Shown here: positions 11,385-23,076 of the stretch, piece after piece
Layout: every line of letters starts with the position of its first letter
Position numbering within the stretch: position 1 is the first letter of the stretch
DNA from: Corylus avellana
Lineage: Eukaryota > Streptophyta > Magnoliopsida > Fagales > Betulaceae
Direction of reading: 5' to 3'
DNA: 64,000 bases
Assembly: GCF_901000735.1 (NCBI RefSeq)
Contig: NC_081541.1
Span: forward strand, 1,680,595-1,744,594
The notes under the pieces: generated by a model
What the model was told of the DNA's origin: nothing
Databases searched by the model: none
Seen by the model: only the letters and a program-made list of their open reading frames with translations
Program-made: the position numbers and the translations under genes

Positions 11385-12326
11385 AACTAAAGCTTATAAA
11401 CGTACGATACAACGCCCTAACCCACCAACTGCTATTAGAACAACAAAAGTATGAGTTTAGATTCCCGAAAAATTGGAAAACGGATTAGACAAACACCACT
11501 TTCAATCATATTAATCTAAGTGCAACCTCAGATAAAAATCACTTATAGCATTCTCAATGGAAATACTCAGACCAAGAAAACATTAATGCTTGGCATCAGA
11601 TAGATACTTCATGGGTCAAAAGGGGCCAAACAAGTCCGGTTGTCTAGGAAATGTAATAAGAACAAACAATAATATATAGTTCTAAATTTGTGTCTCCTTA
11701 GAGATTATATAAACAATAATGAAATGAACCTGATAAGCTCGATCGATCGAGGAGAGCAATGGAGATGATGGGGTTCGGAGTGGCAGCAATTGGATTTGTT
11801 GTAGGATTTAAGACTACTCTGCATGCAGCTGCAACTAATAAGCAAGAGCAACTGCCGCGCGCATTTATAGATGTTTATTCGTTGATCTTCAAGTCTTTCT
11901 TTATTGTTTTTTTTTCACGGGCGTCCTTCGAGTCTTTCTGGGCAACTGATGAAAATTCGATGTTCGTATTACATTACAAGGTCAAGTCAGCCAGACTAGA
12001 CCAAAAGGAACTTGGCAACTTCCCAGCAAAATAATATGATTGAGGAATACAAGAAAAGTACGTAAGTGATATAGTACTAGACATTCCCTCCGGTCTTGTT
12101 CTAGTATACTGCCAAGGGTCCACTTGATCAAAACGGCTGGCGGCAGCAAAATCAGAGGCGGAAGCCGCGGAACCACGTTAGCTGGTGGTCCCCAAAAAAA
12201 AAAAAAAAAAATTTAGTTACTGTTTTCCTATATACACTCTCTAAAAGATTTTATATTTTATTCTCTATTTTATTTATTTTTTAGAGTTTTTTCTATTGTT
12301 TTCTCAAGTTGATATGATTTTTAAAA
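11385..12326 (-). promoter_or_regulatory. 5' intron, leader and upstream block of copy B
   Basis: On the minus strand this region mirrors the sequence before exon 1 of copy I. The leader segment around 11690-11770 matches 61300-61440, including CTTATCAG followed by GTTCATTTCATT, a plausible donor of an intron in the 5' untranslated region. An upstream block at about 11950-12220 matches 23560-23830, 44840-45115, 57203-57478 and 60835-61090. I infer a promoter from position and conservation. No TATA box is assigned with confidence. Confidence 0.5.
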
Positions 12327-12815
12327 TGAGAAACTTTACTTTAGACCCCTGAACTACCCATATGATTTGACATACCCTGAATTTTGAAATCTCTAAATTT
12401 GGACCCCTGAACTTTCAAATTCCAATAAATTTGAACAACTCCGTCAAATTTTAAACGTTAAAAGTTATACAATAACGTTTATACCCCTAACTTTTTTTTA
12501 TAAAATTTCAAATTTTCCCTTAAATTCAAATTAATTTTTTTTAAAAAAAATATTATTAAAAAAATCACAAGGTGACCCACGGTTGAGCCACCTTGTGACC
12601 CTTTTTTTTTTTCCCATTTTTTTCAATTTTTTTAATAAAAAGAAAATTGAAGGGTAATTTTTCTTTGTAGGGATTTTAATGGCAAAAATTGACGAATTGG
12701 TTCAAATTGATTGTAATTGAAAGTTCAGAAGTTCAAATTGAGAAATTTCAAAGTCGGGGGGAGGGGGGTATGTCGAATCGCGTGGTAATTCAAAGGTCTA
12801 AAGTGAAGTTTCCCC
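12327..12815. mobile_element. hAT-like MITE, complete (489 bp)
   Basis: The terminal inverted repeats have GAGAAACTTTACTTTAGACC near the left end and its imperfect complement ending GTGAAGTTTCCCC at the right. An exact 8-bp direct repeat TTTTAAAA flanks it (12319-12326 and 12816-12823), the size expected for hAT elements. Internal motifs match the truncated copy at 8165-8486. It has no coding capacity. Confidence 0.8.
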
Positions 12816-12945
12816 TTTTAAAAATTATCATAAAATTTGAGATGAATTACAAATAAATTTTGATTTAATGATGATTCTAGACCAAATCAACTTTAGAAAA
12901 ATAAAAATATAGTTTCTAAAATTACTCATAGTGAATAACAAAAAA

Positions 12946-12976
<31 letters not shown>

Positions 12977-12977
12977 T

Positions 12978-13063
12978 GACATGTCTGCACAAGATGGGGG
13001 AAAGAATTCGAACTAGTGACCTTCGCTTTATTATGCTTGGTTCCAGCTGATTGAGCTAACACA
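12978..13063 (-). mobile_element. tRNA-derived SINE, minus strand
   Basis: Read on the minus strand, it has an A-box-like stretch (TAGCTCAATCAGCTGG), a B box (AGTTCGAATTC) and a 3' part CTTGTGCAGACATGTCAA running into an AT repeat. It is the same family as the SINE at 36737-36839. It interrupts sequence equivalent to the leader region of gene E at about 30110. Confidence 0.7.
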
Positions 13064-13860
13064 AAATTCTTAGAAAAAAATATGAACTTTTTCAGTGCAG
13101 AAGCAAAAAAGCATATCATTGTGAATAAACTGCATGCTGTGCATGCATAAGAGAGAAAGAGAATATGTGTACATATATAAGAGTGAATTGAACCTTTTAA
13201 AGTCGAGCGAGGGACCGTGCAAGACTAGGTTTTGGACAAAGCAAAGAGTGGCGAGGATCAGTGGACTAGCTTATTGTAGGGTTTTAGATTAACCTGTGAA
13301 ACAGCAGATGCAAGTAGTCAACATTTTTTTGCTCTTCTATCTTATAGATACTAGTTTAGTCAACCATTAACTATAATCTAATAATCTATCCCTCAAGTCT
13401 TTCTTTAATTACTTTTCTTTTCTTACCTACTGAACAAAGTTTTATTTATACCAAAGGACCAGGAGTAAACGCTGTCATTAAGCCCCACAAATAGGGAGCT
13501 GTACGTCATTTTATCCCTCCAATAAACAGCTGTCACATCAATATTTTGCACAGCAGTAAATAAGTAATGAACAATAGTCTATCTATCAAGTATTCCCTTT
13601 AATTCTTTTTTGCCTTTCTTAGCAACCGATGAAATTTTAATATATTTCCAAATCACGTTGGTAAGCTAAAAGTGGCAGTTTTGTAAACTTGTAGTTTTTT
13701 TATTAGCCAGTACTGTAAGCATGTACTAGACAAGTCAAACTTGGTGGCTTCCCATAAAAATAATATGACAGAAAATGCAATTTGGTAAGCAATATTGCAA
13801 TATTGCAAGTGGATTTAGATTGCATGTGACAAGTTGACCACTTTCTTCATCTATTTACTA
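13064..13860 (-). promoter_or_regulatory. Orphan upstream region of a lost CNGC unit
   Basis: On the minus strand this mirrors about 28900-30110 upstream of gene E, including the GGTTAATCTAAAACCCTACA and TGACAGCTGTTTATTGGAGG motifs. No CNGC exon follows it on the minus strand before unit B's own upstream block. It is therefore a leader and upstream region whose gene body is missing. Confidence 0.55.
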
Positions 13861-13872
13861 GTGGTTATTAAT

Positions 13873-14239
13873 TGTAAGCAAGTACACTATGATTCCAGCT
13901 CATGGTCAGACACACAACACTAATCACGGAATTTCATGACAATTGTATAATGTTCAAGGTGTTACTCTTCTTCAACAGCTATAAGGAGATTCTCCTCAAA
14001 CGGCTATATGAAACTTATTTCCTTATGAGCTCTACCTAACGGCTTCTTCCATATATTGCACAACGTGTATCTATTCATATGTACGGATATCCATTCCTTT
14101 CATATGTATATACGGTCATAACTAGTTCCCATATATGAGCACCTGTCATGTATAATGTAAGACCAACACTGTAATTATATATTATAAATAAGACAACATG
14201 GACCTCCAAAATATTAAAGGGAGCATCCATTTATTTTCA
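13873..14239 (+). repeat. 5' LTR of copia element
   Basis: 367 bp, starting TG and ending CA. It differs from the 3' LTR at scattered positions only and is followed directly by the primer-binding site. Confidence 0.93.
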
Positions 14240-14315
14240 TGGTATCAGAGCCATATTAAGCTTACGCAAATTTTTTCTTTCTTAATCAGTTTTTTTTTTT
14301 TTTTATTTATTTTTT

Positions 14316-15362
14316 ATGACTTCCTGTGGTGCTCCGAGTTTTACACTACCAAATATTATGCATATGGTTCAAGTCAAAGTGGAAGGTCCCAACAATTATA
14401 TGAGTTGGCTTACTCAAATTGTTCCTTTGCTCAAATCTCATGAGTTAATGAGAATAATTGATAGCTCAGAACTATCACCCCCTCCCTTTGTCACTGACCC
14501 AACAGACAAGGAAAAGGAAATTGCCAACTCAGCTCATGCTTTGTGGGAAAAGAAGGATCAATTTATTCTCAATTGGATCAACACCACCTTGGCATAAAAC
14601 GTGTTGGCAATAGTCTATGGGTTGACCACTGCACGCCAAGTGTGGACTCATCTTGCCAATAACTTTGCTTCTAAATTTTGGTCAAGATGTAACCAGCTGA
14701 AGCGAGAACTTCAAACTTTGCAGTAGGGTACACAAACCTGCACAGAATATCTTCGTGTAGCCAAATCCTTGGCTGATCAATTGGCAATCATAGGAAATAA
14801 AATTGATGATGAGGATCTTATTTCTTTTACTCTTAATAGTTTAAATTCTTCATATAATACTTTTGTCGCATTTTATTCCCTTACTACAAGTGATAAAAAC
14901 TTAACTTTTGAAGATTCTCATGCTGAGTTGCAGACCCATGAAATTTTGATTGAAAATCAAAATTCAGCCATAACATCCGACGCTAGCAAGTTTCCTTTCT
15001 TCATTCAAAAACAAGTAGCAATCTCATCCAATTAGAAAAAGAAACATGGTGGGCCACCAAAGTTCACCCAATACCGCCTAGGACCTCCAAGAGGGAATTT
15101 TCAAAGTCAATTTCATGGACCAAGATATCCACAACAACACTATCCTTCAAATTCGCAGCAGCCCATCAATTTCCCTTATTCACAAGTCTCAAACCAGCAG
15201 CACCGATTTTCACAACAGAAAATTAAACCTCCACATCAATTTTTCCATGGTACTTCTCCAAGGTCACCTTGTCAAATTTGTGGCAAATCCAATCATCGTG
15301 CCTTGGATTATTACCATAAGATGGACTATGCCTATTAAAGCAGACATCCACCTTCACAATTA
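14316..15362 (+). pseudogene. copia gag remnant
   Basis: The nucleocapsid precursor of the copia element. It starts MTSCGAPSFTLPNIMHMVQV and continues through the gag region typical of plant copia (NYMSWLTQIVPLLKSHEL), then a basic proline- and glutamine-rich tail. At about 15273-15320 lies the zinc knuckle CQICGKSNHRALDYYH, where the last cysteine of the CX2CX4HX4C pattern is replaced by tyrosine. In-frame stops occur after INTTLA (about 14595), at about 14725 and at about 15033, so no full gag can be made. Confidence 0.85.
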
Positions 15363-15368
15363 ACTGTT

Positions 15369-18300
15369 ATGGTGGCACAATCCAATATTTATCAAGATAA
15401 GCAACCTTGGTTCGTAGATAGTGGGGCTAATGCTCACATTACCTCTGAGCTTGAAAATCTTTCTATCCAACAACCTTTCCAAGGCGATGAAACTGTGGCA
15501 GTAGGTAATGGTAATGGATTGCAAATCCAAAACACAGGTTCATCCACTTTTCAAACTCCTTTTTCAAATATTGTCTTGAAAAATATTTTACGTTGCCCAA
15601 AAGTCTATGCCAATCTATTATCAATTAATCATTTTTGCATTGATAATCATTGTTATTTCATACTTACTGGGTCTTCTTATTTTATTAAGGACATTCTAAC
15701 GGGAGCAACACTTTTGGAAGGACCAAGTGAAGCTGGTTTGTATCCAATCTACTTGAAAAGAACCTCATTGAATAAATGTCATGGTCTCACCGCCTTTCTA
15801 GGAATAAAGGCCACATTTGATGTGTGGCACTCACATCTTGGACATCCGGCTGATCCTATTGTTCATCGCCTAGTCACATTTCAAAGTCTCCCTATTTCTA
15901 ACACTTTAGTTAAAATCCACCTTTGCTCTTCATGTCAATTAGGAAAAGGCAAGAAATTACTTTTCACTGAGTCTACCCGTGAGTCTATTTCACCCCTTCA
16001 ACTCATTCACTCTGATGTATGGTCCTCACCAATTATATCCACTAATGGTTATCAATATTATGTCATTTTTATTGATAATTATTCACAATTTAGTTGGATG
16101 TACCCTCTCCATCAGAAATCAAATGTCTTTAATTATTTTATTCAATTTAAAAATCTTGTTGAGAATTTATTTTCGTGCACAATCAAACAATTTCTAAGTG
16201 ATAAGGGTGGTGAATACATGTCACGTCAATTTACATCTTTTTTAACCACACATGGTATTTATCATAAGGTAACATGTCCACACACTCCTGAACAAAATGG
16301 TATTTTAGAACGCAAGCATAGGCATATTATGGAAGTTGGTCTTTCTCTTTTAGCACAATCCCACCTAAATACTCGTTTTTGGCCGGATAGATGCTTTTCA
16401 AACTGCCATTTATTTAATTAATCGGTTACCATCATCCATCCTTAAACACATGTCTCCATATTTTAAATTGTTTCAAAAGGAAACTGATTATTCCATTTTA
16501 TGAGTATTTGGGTGTGCTTGTTATCCCTTGCTAAGACCATATTCTACGCATAAACTTAGCTTTCGTAGCAAAATGTGCATCTTTCTTGGCTACAGCTCTA
16601 ACCAACATGGCTATAGGTGCCTTGATCCTATTTCAAAAAGAGTGTATGTGTCACGACATGTTGTGTTTGATGAAGGATTTTTTTTAGCCAAGGATACACA
16701 ACCAACTTCTCCGTCTCCTTCCAGGATTGCTCCGACCCAAGTACCTTCTCTCATCTCACTCCATGACTTTAATTTAAATTTCACCTCACCACACTCAGAC
16801 ACACCTATTCCCACCCACCAACCCGAAACATCATCTTCCCAAAATCCTCCAAATTTACCTACTAGGTCCCCACCCAATCCACCTGCCACAATTACTCCTA
16901 TACACCAACTCACACCTACTAGGTCCCCATCATATCCTTTTCCCTCAAGCTCCCCATCAGTTGACTCCATCCTATATTACCACTCGTCCACTCACATTCC
17001 ACCCCCACATCAGACGCCTCCCTCCCAACCATTTATACCTCCTTCTACTTCAATTCAACCCTTACATCCCATGACTACTAGGTCCTGCACAGGCTCCATT
17101 AAACCCAAGACCTTCCCCGATTATACCCTTCACTATTGTACCAAACATCCTTTCAAAGCCATGAGTGCTGTATTTCCCGAGATTAAGGCCACTCGTTTCA
17201 ACCAAGCCAACTTAGCACCTGAATGGCGTTTGGCTATGTAGCAAAAGTATGAGGCCCTTATAAAAAATGGCACCTGGACTTTATGTCCAAAACCTGATCC
17301 GCAATAAATGGGTTTATAAAATTAAAAGAAAACCTGATGGCACTATCGACAGATTTAAAGCCTGTCTTATGGCTAAAGGATTTGATCAGAGAAGTGACAT
17401 TGACTACACTGAGACATTCAGTCCAGTGATTAAACTAGCTACTATCTGACTTGTACTGGCTCTTGCTGTTTAATTTGACTAGAACATCAAGCAACTCGAT
17501 GTCTCAAATGTCTTTTTGCATGGTACTCTCAATGAAGATGTCTTTATGGAGCAACCTCAAGGATTTATGGATCCCCATCACCCTACCTTTGTTTACAAAC
17601 TCCATAAGGCCTTATATGGCTTTAAGCAAGCACCTCGGGCATGGTTCAATCGACTATCTCTTTCTTTGCAGCATCTAGGTTTTGTGGGCTCCTTGGTTGA
17701 TTCCTCACTTTTTATTTTTCAATCAAATAATGTTGTAATTTTCTTACTTGTTTACGTTGATGATATCTTAGTCATAGGAAATAACAAGGCTGCCATTTCA
17801 TCCTTCATCCATGCTCTACAACAAGAATTTCCTTTAAAGGACCTCGGTGACTTAACGTTTTTCTTAGGTATTGAGGTTGCTCGCACTCCCACTCAGCTCC
17901 ATCTATGACAAACCAAGTACATCACAGATCTCCTTCACAAAACTGGAATGGTTAGAGCAAAGCCTTACTCAGCTCCATGTGTGTCAGGCTCACAGCTTTC
18001 TTCCTCAGCTGGCGAACCCTTACCCCACCCCAGCATCTATAGTCAGGTAGTCGGAGCCTTACAATATTGTACTCTTACTCGACCTGACATCGCCTACTCT
18101 GTTAATCAACTCTGTCAACATTTACACTCTCCAACCACTCTACATTGGATAGCTACTAAGTGGGTCCTTCGCTACCTGAAGGGTACGCCCAATCATTTTC
18201 TTCATTTTTCAAAAGGCCCACACTGTTTAGCGACTTTTTGTGACTCTGATTGGGCTGGTAACCAAGATGATCGCCGATCCACAACCGGCTTTGGTGTTTT

Positions 18301-18711
18301 CTTTGGCTCGTGTTTGATCTCTTGGTGTGCAAAGAAGCAACATATTGTGTCTCGTTCCTCTATTGAAGCCAAATATAGAGCTTTGGCCATGCTCACTGCC
18401 GAACTTTATTGGCTCTGTATGCTCTTTAAGGAACTCCATGTTCCTTTGCCAATTGTTCCTAAAATATGGTGTGACAATCTCGGTGCCTTAGCTCTTGCCT
18501 CCAATCCCGTTTATCATGCCTAAACAAAGCATATTGAACTGGATTACCATTTTATCCGCGAGAAGGTTCTCAATAAAGATATCTCAGTGCACTACTTGTC
18601 CACTCATGACCAACTCGCTGATATCTTCACCAAAGGTCTCACCTCCTCTCGTTTCCTTTTTCTTCGTGACAAGCTTATGGTGCTTAGCTCCTCCATTAGC
18701 TTGCGGGGGGC
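15369..18711 (+). pseudogene. copia pol remnant (PR-IN-RT-RH)
   Basis: The polyprotein of the copia element. The aspartic protease motif WFVDSGANAHIT lies near 15408. The GAG-pre-integrase stretch WHSHLGHP follows at about 15827, then the integrase catalytic core with aspartates in HSDVW and LSDKGGEY and the glutamate in PEQNGILERKHR. Reverse transcriptase shows [12 protein letters not shown], the TETFSPV block and the YVDDILV catalytic motif at about 17755. RNase H shows the [16 protein letters not shown] and SSIEAKYRAL motifs and ends before the 3' LTR. A frameshift near 16390 and stops near 16501, 17239, 17448, 17906 and 18522 break it. Confidence 0.9.
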
Positions 18712-19079
18712 TGTAAGCAAGTACACTACGATTCCAGCTCATGGTACATACACACAACACCAATCACGGGATCCCACGACAACTGTATAATGTTCAAGGT
18801 GTTACTCTTCTCCAACAGCTATAAGGAGATTCTCCTATAACGGCTATATGAAACTTATTTCCTAGTGAGCTCTACCTAACGGCTCCTTCCATATATTGCA
18901 CAACGCGTATCTATTCATATGTACGGATATCCAATCATTTCATATGTATATACGGTCATAACCAGTTCCCATATATAAGCACTTGTCATGTATAATGTAA
19001 GACCAACACTGTAATCATATATTATAAATAAGACAACATGGACCTCCAAAATATTCAAGGGAGCATCCATTTATTTTCA
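18712..19079 (+). repeat. 3' LTR of copia element
   Basis: 368 bp, preceded by a purine tract and followed by the TTAAT target duplication. It is nearly identical to the LTR at 50295-50662. Confidence 0.93.
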
Positions 19080-19084
19080 TTAAT

Positions 19085-19440
19085 CAGATCATGTTGACGC
19101 TTCACCATATTTCAGGAATAAATATCAATTTCTCTTCATTTTAAATATTAGAATGGATTTCTTGCCATATTTTTCACCATATTTTTCAATATAATAGATA
19201 GATATTATTCATATTAAGTATTGTCTTATTTAACCAACCTCAAACCATTGTAATTAATTACATGGGGGGAAGTCCAGAGATAAGAAGTCAAAGTAAAAAG
19301 AAGAATAAAAATTCAAACCTTAGTAAAACTTGCACGTTGATCAAAACCTTGATATTGAGGTTCCACAAGATAAGCCAATTACTCTCCTCCTATTTTCTTT
19401 CTTTCTTCTTTTTTTTTTTAATCAATTAATTTATTATTAT
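19085..19440 (-). other. 3' flank of CNGC unit C (inverted)
   Basis: No gene is seen. On the minus strand positions about 19255-19400 correspond to the 3' flank of copy D (28280-28400), with shared motifs such as AAACGTGCAAGTTTTACTA. This places the far edge of unit C here and shows that exons 4-7 are missing between this flank and exon 3. Confidence 0.5.
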
Positions 19441-20054
19441 TGTTATAACAGTTTTCAACACAGTAAATGCGCTTTCTTTGGGGTCTTCAATACGTCGTCG
19501 TCCAGCACTCCAAATCACTACAAAAAAGCAATATTGGCAAAGGAGTTGTCTAAAGAACCAGGGACACTCCGATGCCAAAATTAGAAAATTTCTAAGAGAA
19601 ATATTGCACTTCAACGCACAATAATTTCATACGCTCAAAGCGACTAATTAAGCTCTGAGAGAGAATATGAGAAGATAGTAAATTATTCAAGATCTGAGAG
19701 AATATTTCATCCTCCTCTAGTATCTTGTGTAGGGGCCTATTTATAGGCCTGAGCTGTAGAAGTAGGCTTGAACTAGCTCTTCTTATTTGAGTTTATTGGG
19801 AGTCCATAGTTGAGATAGAACTCAACAGCTATCATGTATAAATAAACCTTCAACAGATATTATGTAGAGATAATCTTGAGTAGTCATCTTGTAGAGATAA
19901 GTATGACGTCTTTATTCCAATATTATTTTAATTAGAATATAAGACTATTAATTAATTAAATAGCCCTTGCTATTTAATTAATATCTTTATGGACCATTCC
20001 TTGGCCATTGGGCCCAGAATTTGGTGGGCTTGTAGTGTGAATTTATTCCCAACA
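19441..20054 (-). repeat. LTR (614 bp), minus strand
   Basis: On the minus strand it begins TGTTGGGAATAAATTCACAC and ends GTTATAACA. The same LTR family appears at 51022-51635 (its duplicate) and as a solo LTR in plus orientation at 53083-53624. A purine-rich AGGGGGTAAC lies immediately upstream on the minus strand (20055-20066), as expected of a polypurine tract before a 3' LTR. The element interior would therefore be 20055 onward. Confidence 0.75.
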
Positions 20055-21290
20055 GTTACCCCCTAATTCCCTTAGCCAAGGTACTTGAGTAATGGGAATT
20101 TAGTCAAAGCCTTCTGACAGCTTGTTGTTTGACTTTTTTCGAGACTCCTGTCTCCCTAGTGAGTGTGCTTTGAGCTTGTTAGTTAGAGCTCTTCAGCTCT
20201 GTTTTTGGCATCGCCTAAGTTCCCGGGAGCACCCCCCAGCCCTATCCTTTGCCCGGAGGTTAAATCCGTCCTAGTTCCGAGATACCCAAGGATCATGCCC
20301 AGGTCTCTCTCCATGTCGTCAAGATAATCCAAATCTGCACAATAACCTTTAAGCATTAATTTATAAGTCTTTCGACAAACTAACCTTTGTTCCCCGTTCG
20401 CCTTGGGGTAATTTCTTGTTTTTGTCCAAGGTTTTCTCTTTGTCTCTTTGTTGTCGGGAGCACCCCCAACTCTTTCCTTTGCCCAGAGGTTAAGTCTGTC
20501 ATATCCTTGAGACACCTGAGGATCATGCCCGGTTCTCTCTCAAATGCCTGTTTTGACAAACTAGGCTCCGAACCTACGTAATAATCTCCAAACAATAATT
20601 CACAAGCCTTTCAACAAACTAACCATTGTTCCCGATTCGCCTTGGGGTGATTCCTTGTTTTTGGCCAAGGTTTTCTCCTTATCTCTATGAATCTTCTAGT
20701 TTTTGTCCAAGGTTTTCTCATTGTCTCCAGGAATAAACCTGTTACAATAATCTACTAATAATGATTTATAAGTTTTTCAATAGACTAACATTTTGCTCCC
20801 TGTTAGTCTTAGGTTTTTGGCTAGGGTTTTCTCCTTGTCTCTGGGCATGCTTCTTGTTTTTTACCAGGTTGTCTCTTGTTAATTGTTTTTGCCCAAAGTT
20901 GTCTTGTTTTTTACTGGGTTGTCTCCCGTTACTTGTTTTTACCCAAGGTTGTCTCCTTGTTGCTGGGGATGAGTCTTCTTGTTTATTGCCCGGGTTGTCT
21001 CCTTGTCCTTGTTTTAGACGGTTGTCTCACTATTCTTGTTTTTGCCCAAGGTTTTTTCCTTGTCCTTGTTTGTTGCTAGGTTGTCTCTCGTTGATTGTTT
21101 TTACCCAAGGTTTTCTCCTTGTCTTTATTTTAGAGGGTTGTCTCCCTATTCTTGTTTTTGCCCAAGGTTTTTTCCTTGTCTCTGGTAGTGACATATCTGG
21201 GGGTAACATACCCGGTTCTTCTTTGACATATTTGTGAGTGATATATCTGGTTCTTCTTTCACATATTTGGGGAAAAAAGAAAAGAAAAGG
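20055..21290 (-). repeat. Minisatellite-rich interior of an LTR element
   Basis: Degenerate tandem repeats of units like CTTGTTTTTGCCCAAGG and TTTTCTCCTTGTC on the plus strand, from about 20395 to 21190. Open frames on both strands (for example 20761-21237) are simple products of the repeat and show no domain. Together with the LTR at 19441 it looks like the remnant of a non-coding LTR element that replaced exons 4-7 of copy C. No matching 5' LTR is visible. Confidence 0.55.
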
Positions 21291-22042
21291 AAAGGAGAAT
21301 ACTACTTCCACTTAAACGCAAAATGGAAAAAGTAGTAATATACTAGATGATTTTGAGAAGGAGCTGGGCTAGCTCATAGGGAGTTGTAGTATTTAAAAAT
21401 GGGGATTTTGTTGCGGTATTTTTAGAAAATTGATATTTTTGTATTTCTCAATTTGCTTTGAACTCAAGTTTTGAGGCATAAACATGAGTGCTGTAATCTC
21501 TATTTTATTATACTGGATCGGATTTGTTATGTAATATTTTTTAATCTATACTTAGAAGTTTTTCATGCATGTAAATTTGACGTTTACTTGTGTGTTGCTC
21601 TCTTGATATTTAATTAATTGCATGTGTGATTTTTTCTACTTATTATTTGAATCATTAATTAAATGCACACAGTAGTTTAGCCTTCCATGATCATAATCGA
21701 TCGATATATACCTGCCGCAATCCAAGGATTATATATAAATGCTTGAATGCTAATTACCAAAGCCTCACAATTCATCATAAATGGAATAGGATTTTATCCA
21801 TTTGAAATGAAATGGATAGTATCCAAGGTCATTATTTAAAATTTGTTTTTCTAACTGTGTATATAAACAAATCTTAAAAATAAAAAAAAATAAAAAATAA
21901 AAAAAAAATAAAAAATTGAAATCATGTATAACTCTATATATATTAGAAAAATTCTTAAAATTTGAGAAAAACGAGACTTATTAAAGCAAAACAGAAATAA
22001 GAATTTAAAAAAAAAAAATTAAGATGAGATAATCAAACTTAC
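21291..22042 (-). other. Intron 3 remnant of copy C
   Basis: On the minus strand it follows the exon 3 donor and ends in a block (around 21290-21410) that matches 32790-32940, just before the pore exon of gene E. The lost exon 4 therefore once lay just beyond 21290. Confidence 0.65.
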
Positions 22043-22908
22043 ATGACTGGCAAGGATATATAAAAAAATATTGAATGCAGCTTTAATCCATACTCTTTTA
22101 TAGAGTTTACTGGAACTTTTGATATGTTTTTTCTATGATAGGTAGATTCGAAGAACTCTTGGCACATATTGCAGGAGAACAAAGAGGTTTATGACCTTCC
22201 TTATGTCCAAAAAGTTGGAGCTTGTCGACATTTGTGTATAAGTAATTGGAACTAAAGCCTGGACAAATTGCGAGCAGCATGCGTAAGATGTACTTAATAC
22301 AGGAAAAGAAATTGCTGAAAAAGAAACCCACAAACCAAATTGCTGAATTATCTTTACTTCATGCACTGCAAGCCCCTTAATTAAGTGCATACAAATAATA
22401 AGCAAGCTGAATTATCTTTACTTCATGATAGAATTATTCTCTTTGCATCGTTAAAGAACTTGAAAAATTAAAAAATTCACAAAAAAAAAAAAAAAAAAAA
22501 AAAATGCAGTTTAGAAGCAGAAAGTTCTTCCTTACTTGTGGGAGTGGAAGAATAGCAAGGATGTCAATTGGAAAGTACGTCCTTAAATACCTCTTCACTA
22601 TTTGCCGAGGCTGCCGATCATTTTGAGCTAACCCAATTTGTCCATTTCTACTACCAAAGTATCCGAAAATGATATTCCCAACATAAGTCATATCGAACAC
22701 CGATCATAAAAAAATAGTTGTGATCATTAATCTTCTATCTAACGTAAGACACTTGCCATCTTGGTTAATTACAGGAGGGAACAAGAACAAAGGGTCCACA
22801 TATAGTATTGCAATTCCAAACGACACTATAAATATCGCATGCCACTTAACTATTGAAGCTCCCTTTGGGTCATCTTGGCCACCAGATTGATTCTCAGTAT
22901 CCCAATTC
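22043..22908 (-). pseudogene. CNGC-like copy C, exons 2-3 with stops
   Basis: Minus-strand 5' half of a CNGC-like gene: exon 2 at 22908-22536 (S1-S3) and exon 3 at 22258-22043 (S4 and start of S5). The translation is close to copy A (YVDPLFLF, IDILAILPLPQ, VLLQYVPRVLRIYLS). A TGA stop falls in S2, after MITTIFL. In exon 3 a TAG replaces the tryptophan codon after RIYLS. The exon 3 stop is shared with copy G, and the S2 stop is private to C. Exon 1 is not found upstream. Exons 4-7 are replaced by an LTR and minisatellite. This is a clear pseudogene. Confidence 0.88.
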
Positions 22909-23034
22909 CTAATTGAGTTAATAGAAATGTTTTGAGTTAATAAGTTCTTTATAATTAGCTCATATTTTTCATTAAATTTGTAGGATTCACATAAATCTAC
23001 AAATCTAATAGTTAATTTATAAAATAAAATGTGC

Positions 23035-23076
<42 letters not shown>

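Larger units (their letters stand above)
13873..19079 (+). mobile_element. Ty1/copia LTR retrotransposon, complete but inactive
   Basis: Two LTRs (13873-14239 and 18712-19079) start TGTAAGCAAGTACACTA and end CATTTATTTTCA. The 5-bp target duplication TTAAT lies at 13868-13872 and 19080-19084. The primer-binding site TGGTATCAGAGCC (14240) fits initiator methionine tRNA, and a polypurine tract (GCGGGGGGC) precedes the 3' LTR. The domain order protease, integrase, reverse transcriptase, RNase H is that of copia. Several in-frame stops and at least one frameshift disable it. The 3' part, with the same right flank, is duplicated at 48499-50662. Confidence 0.93.

Noticed and set aside
19517..19530. 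CACTACAAAAAA resembling a CACTA terminus
   Set aside because: It lies inside the 614-bp LTR, which is present at three places with proper LTR ends and no other CACTA features.
20761..21237. Long hydrophobic plus-strand open frame (duplicate at 52284-52865)
   Set aside because: It follows a tandem DNA repeat unit. The residues repeat with the DNA, and no domain or gene context is present.
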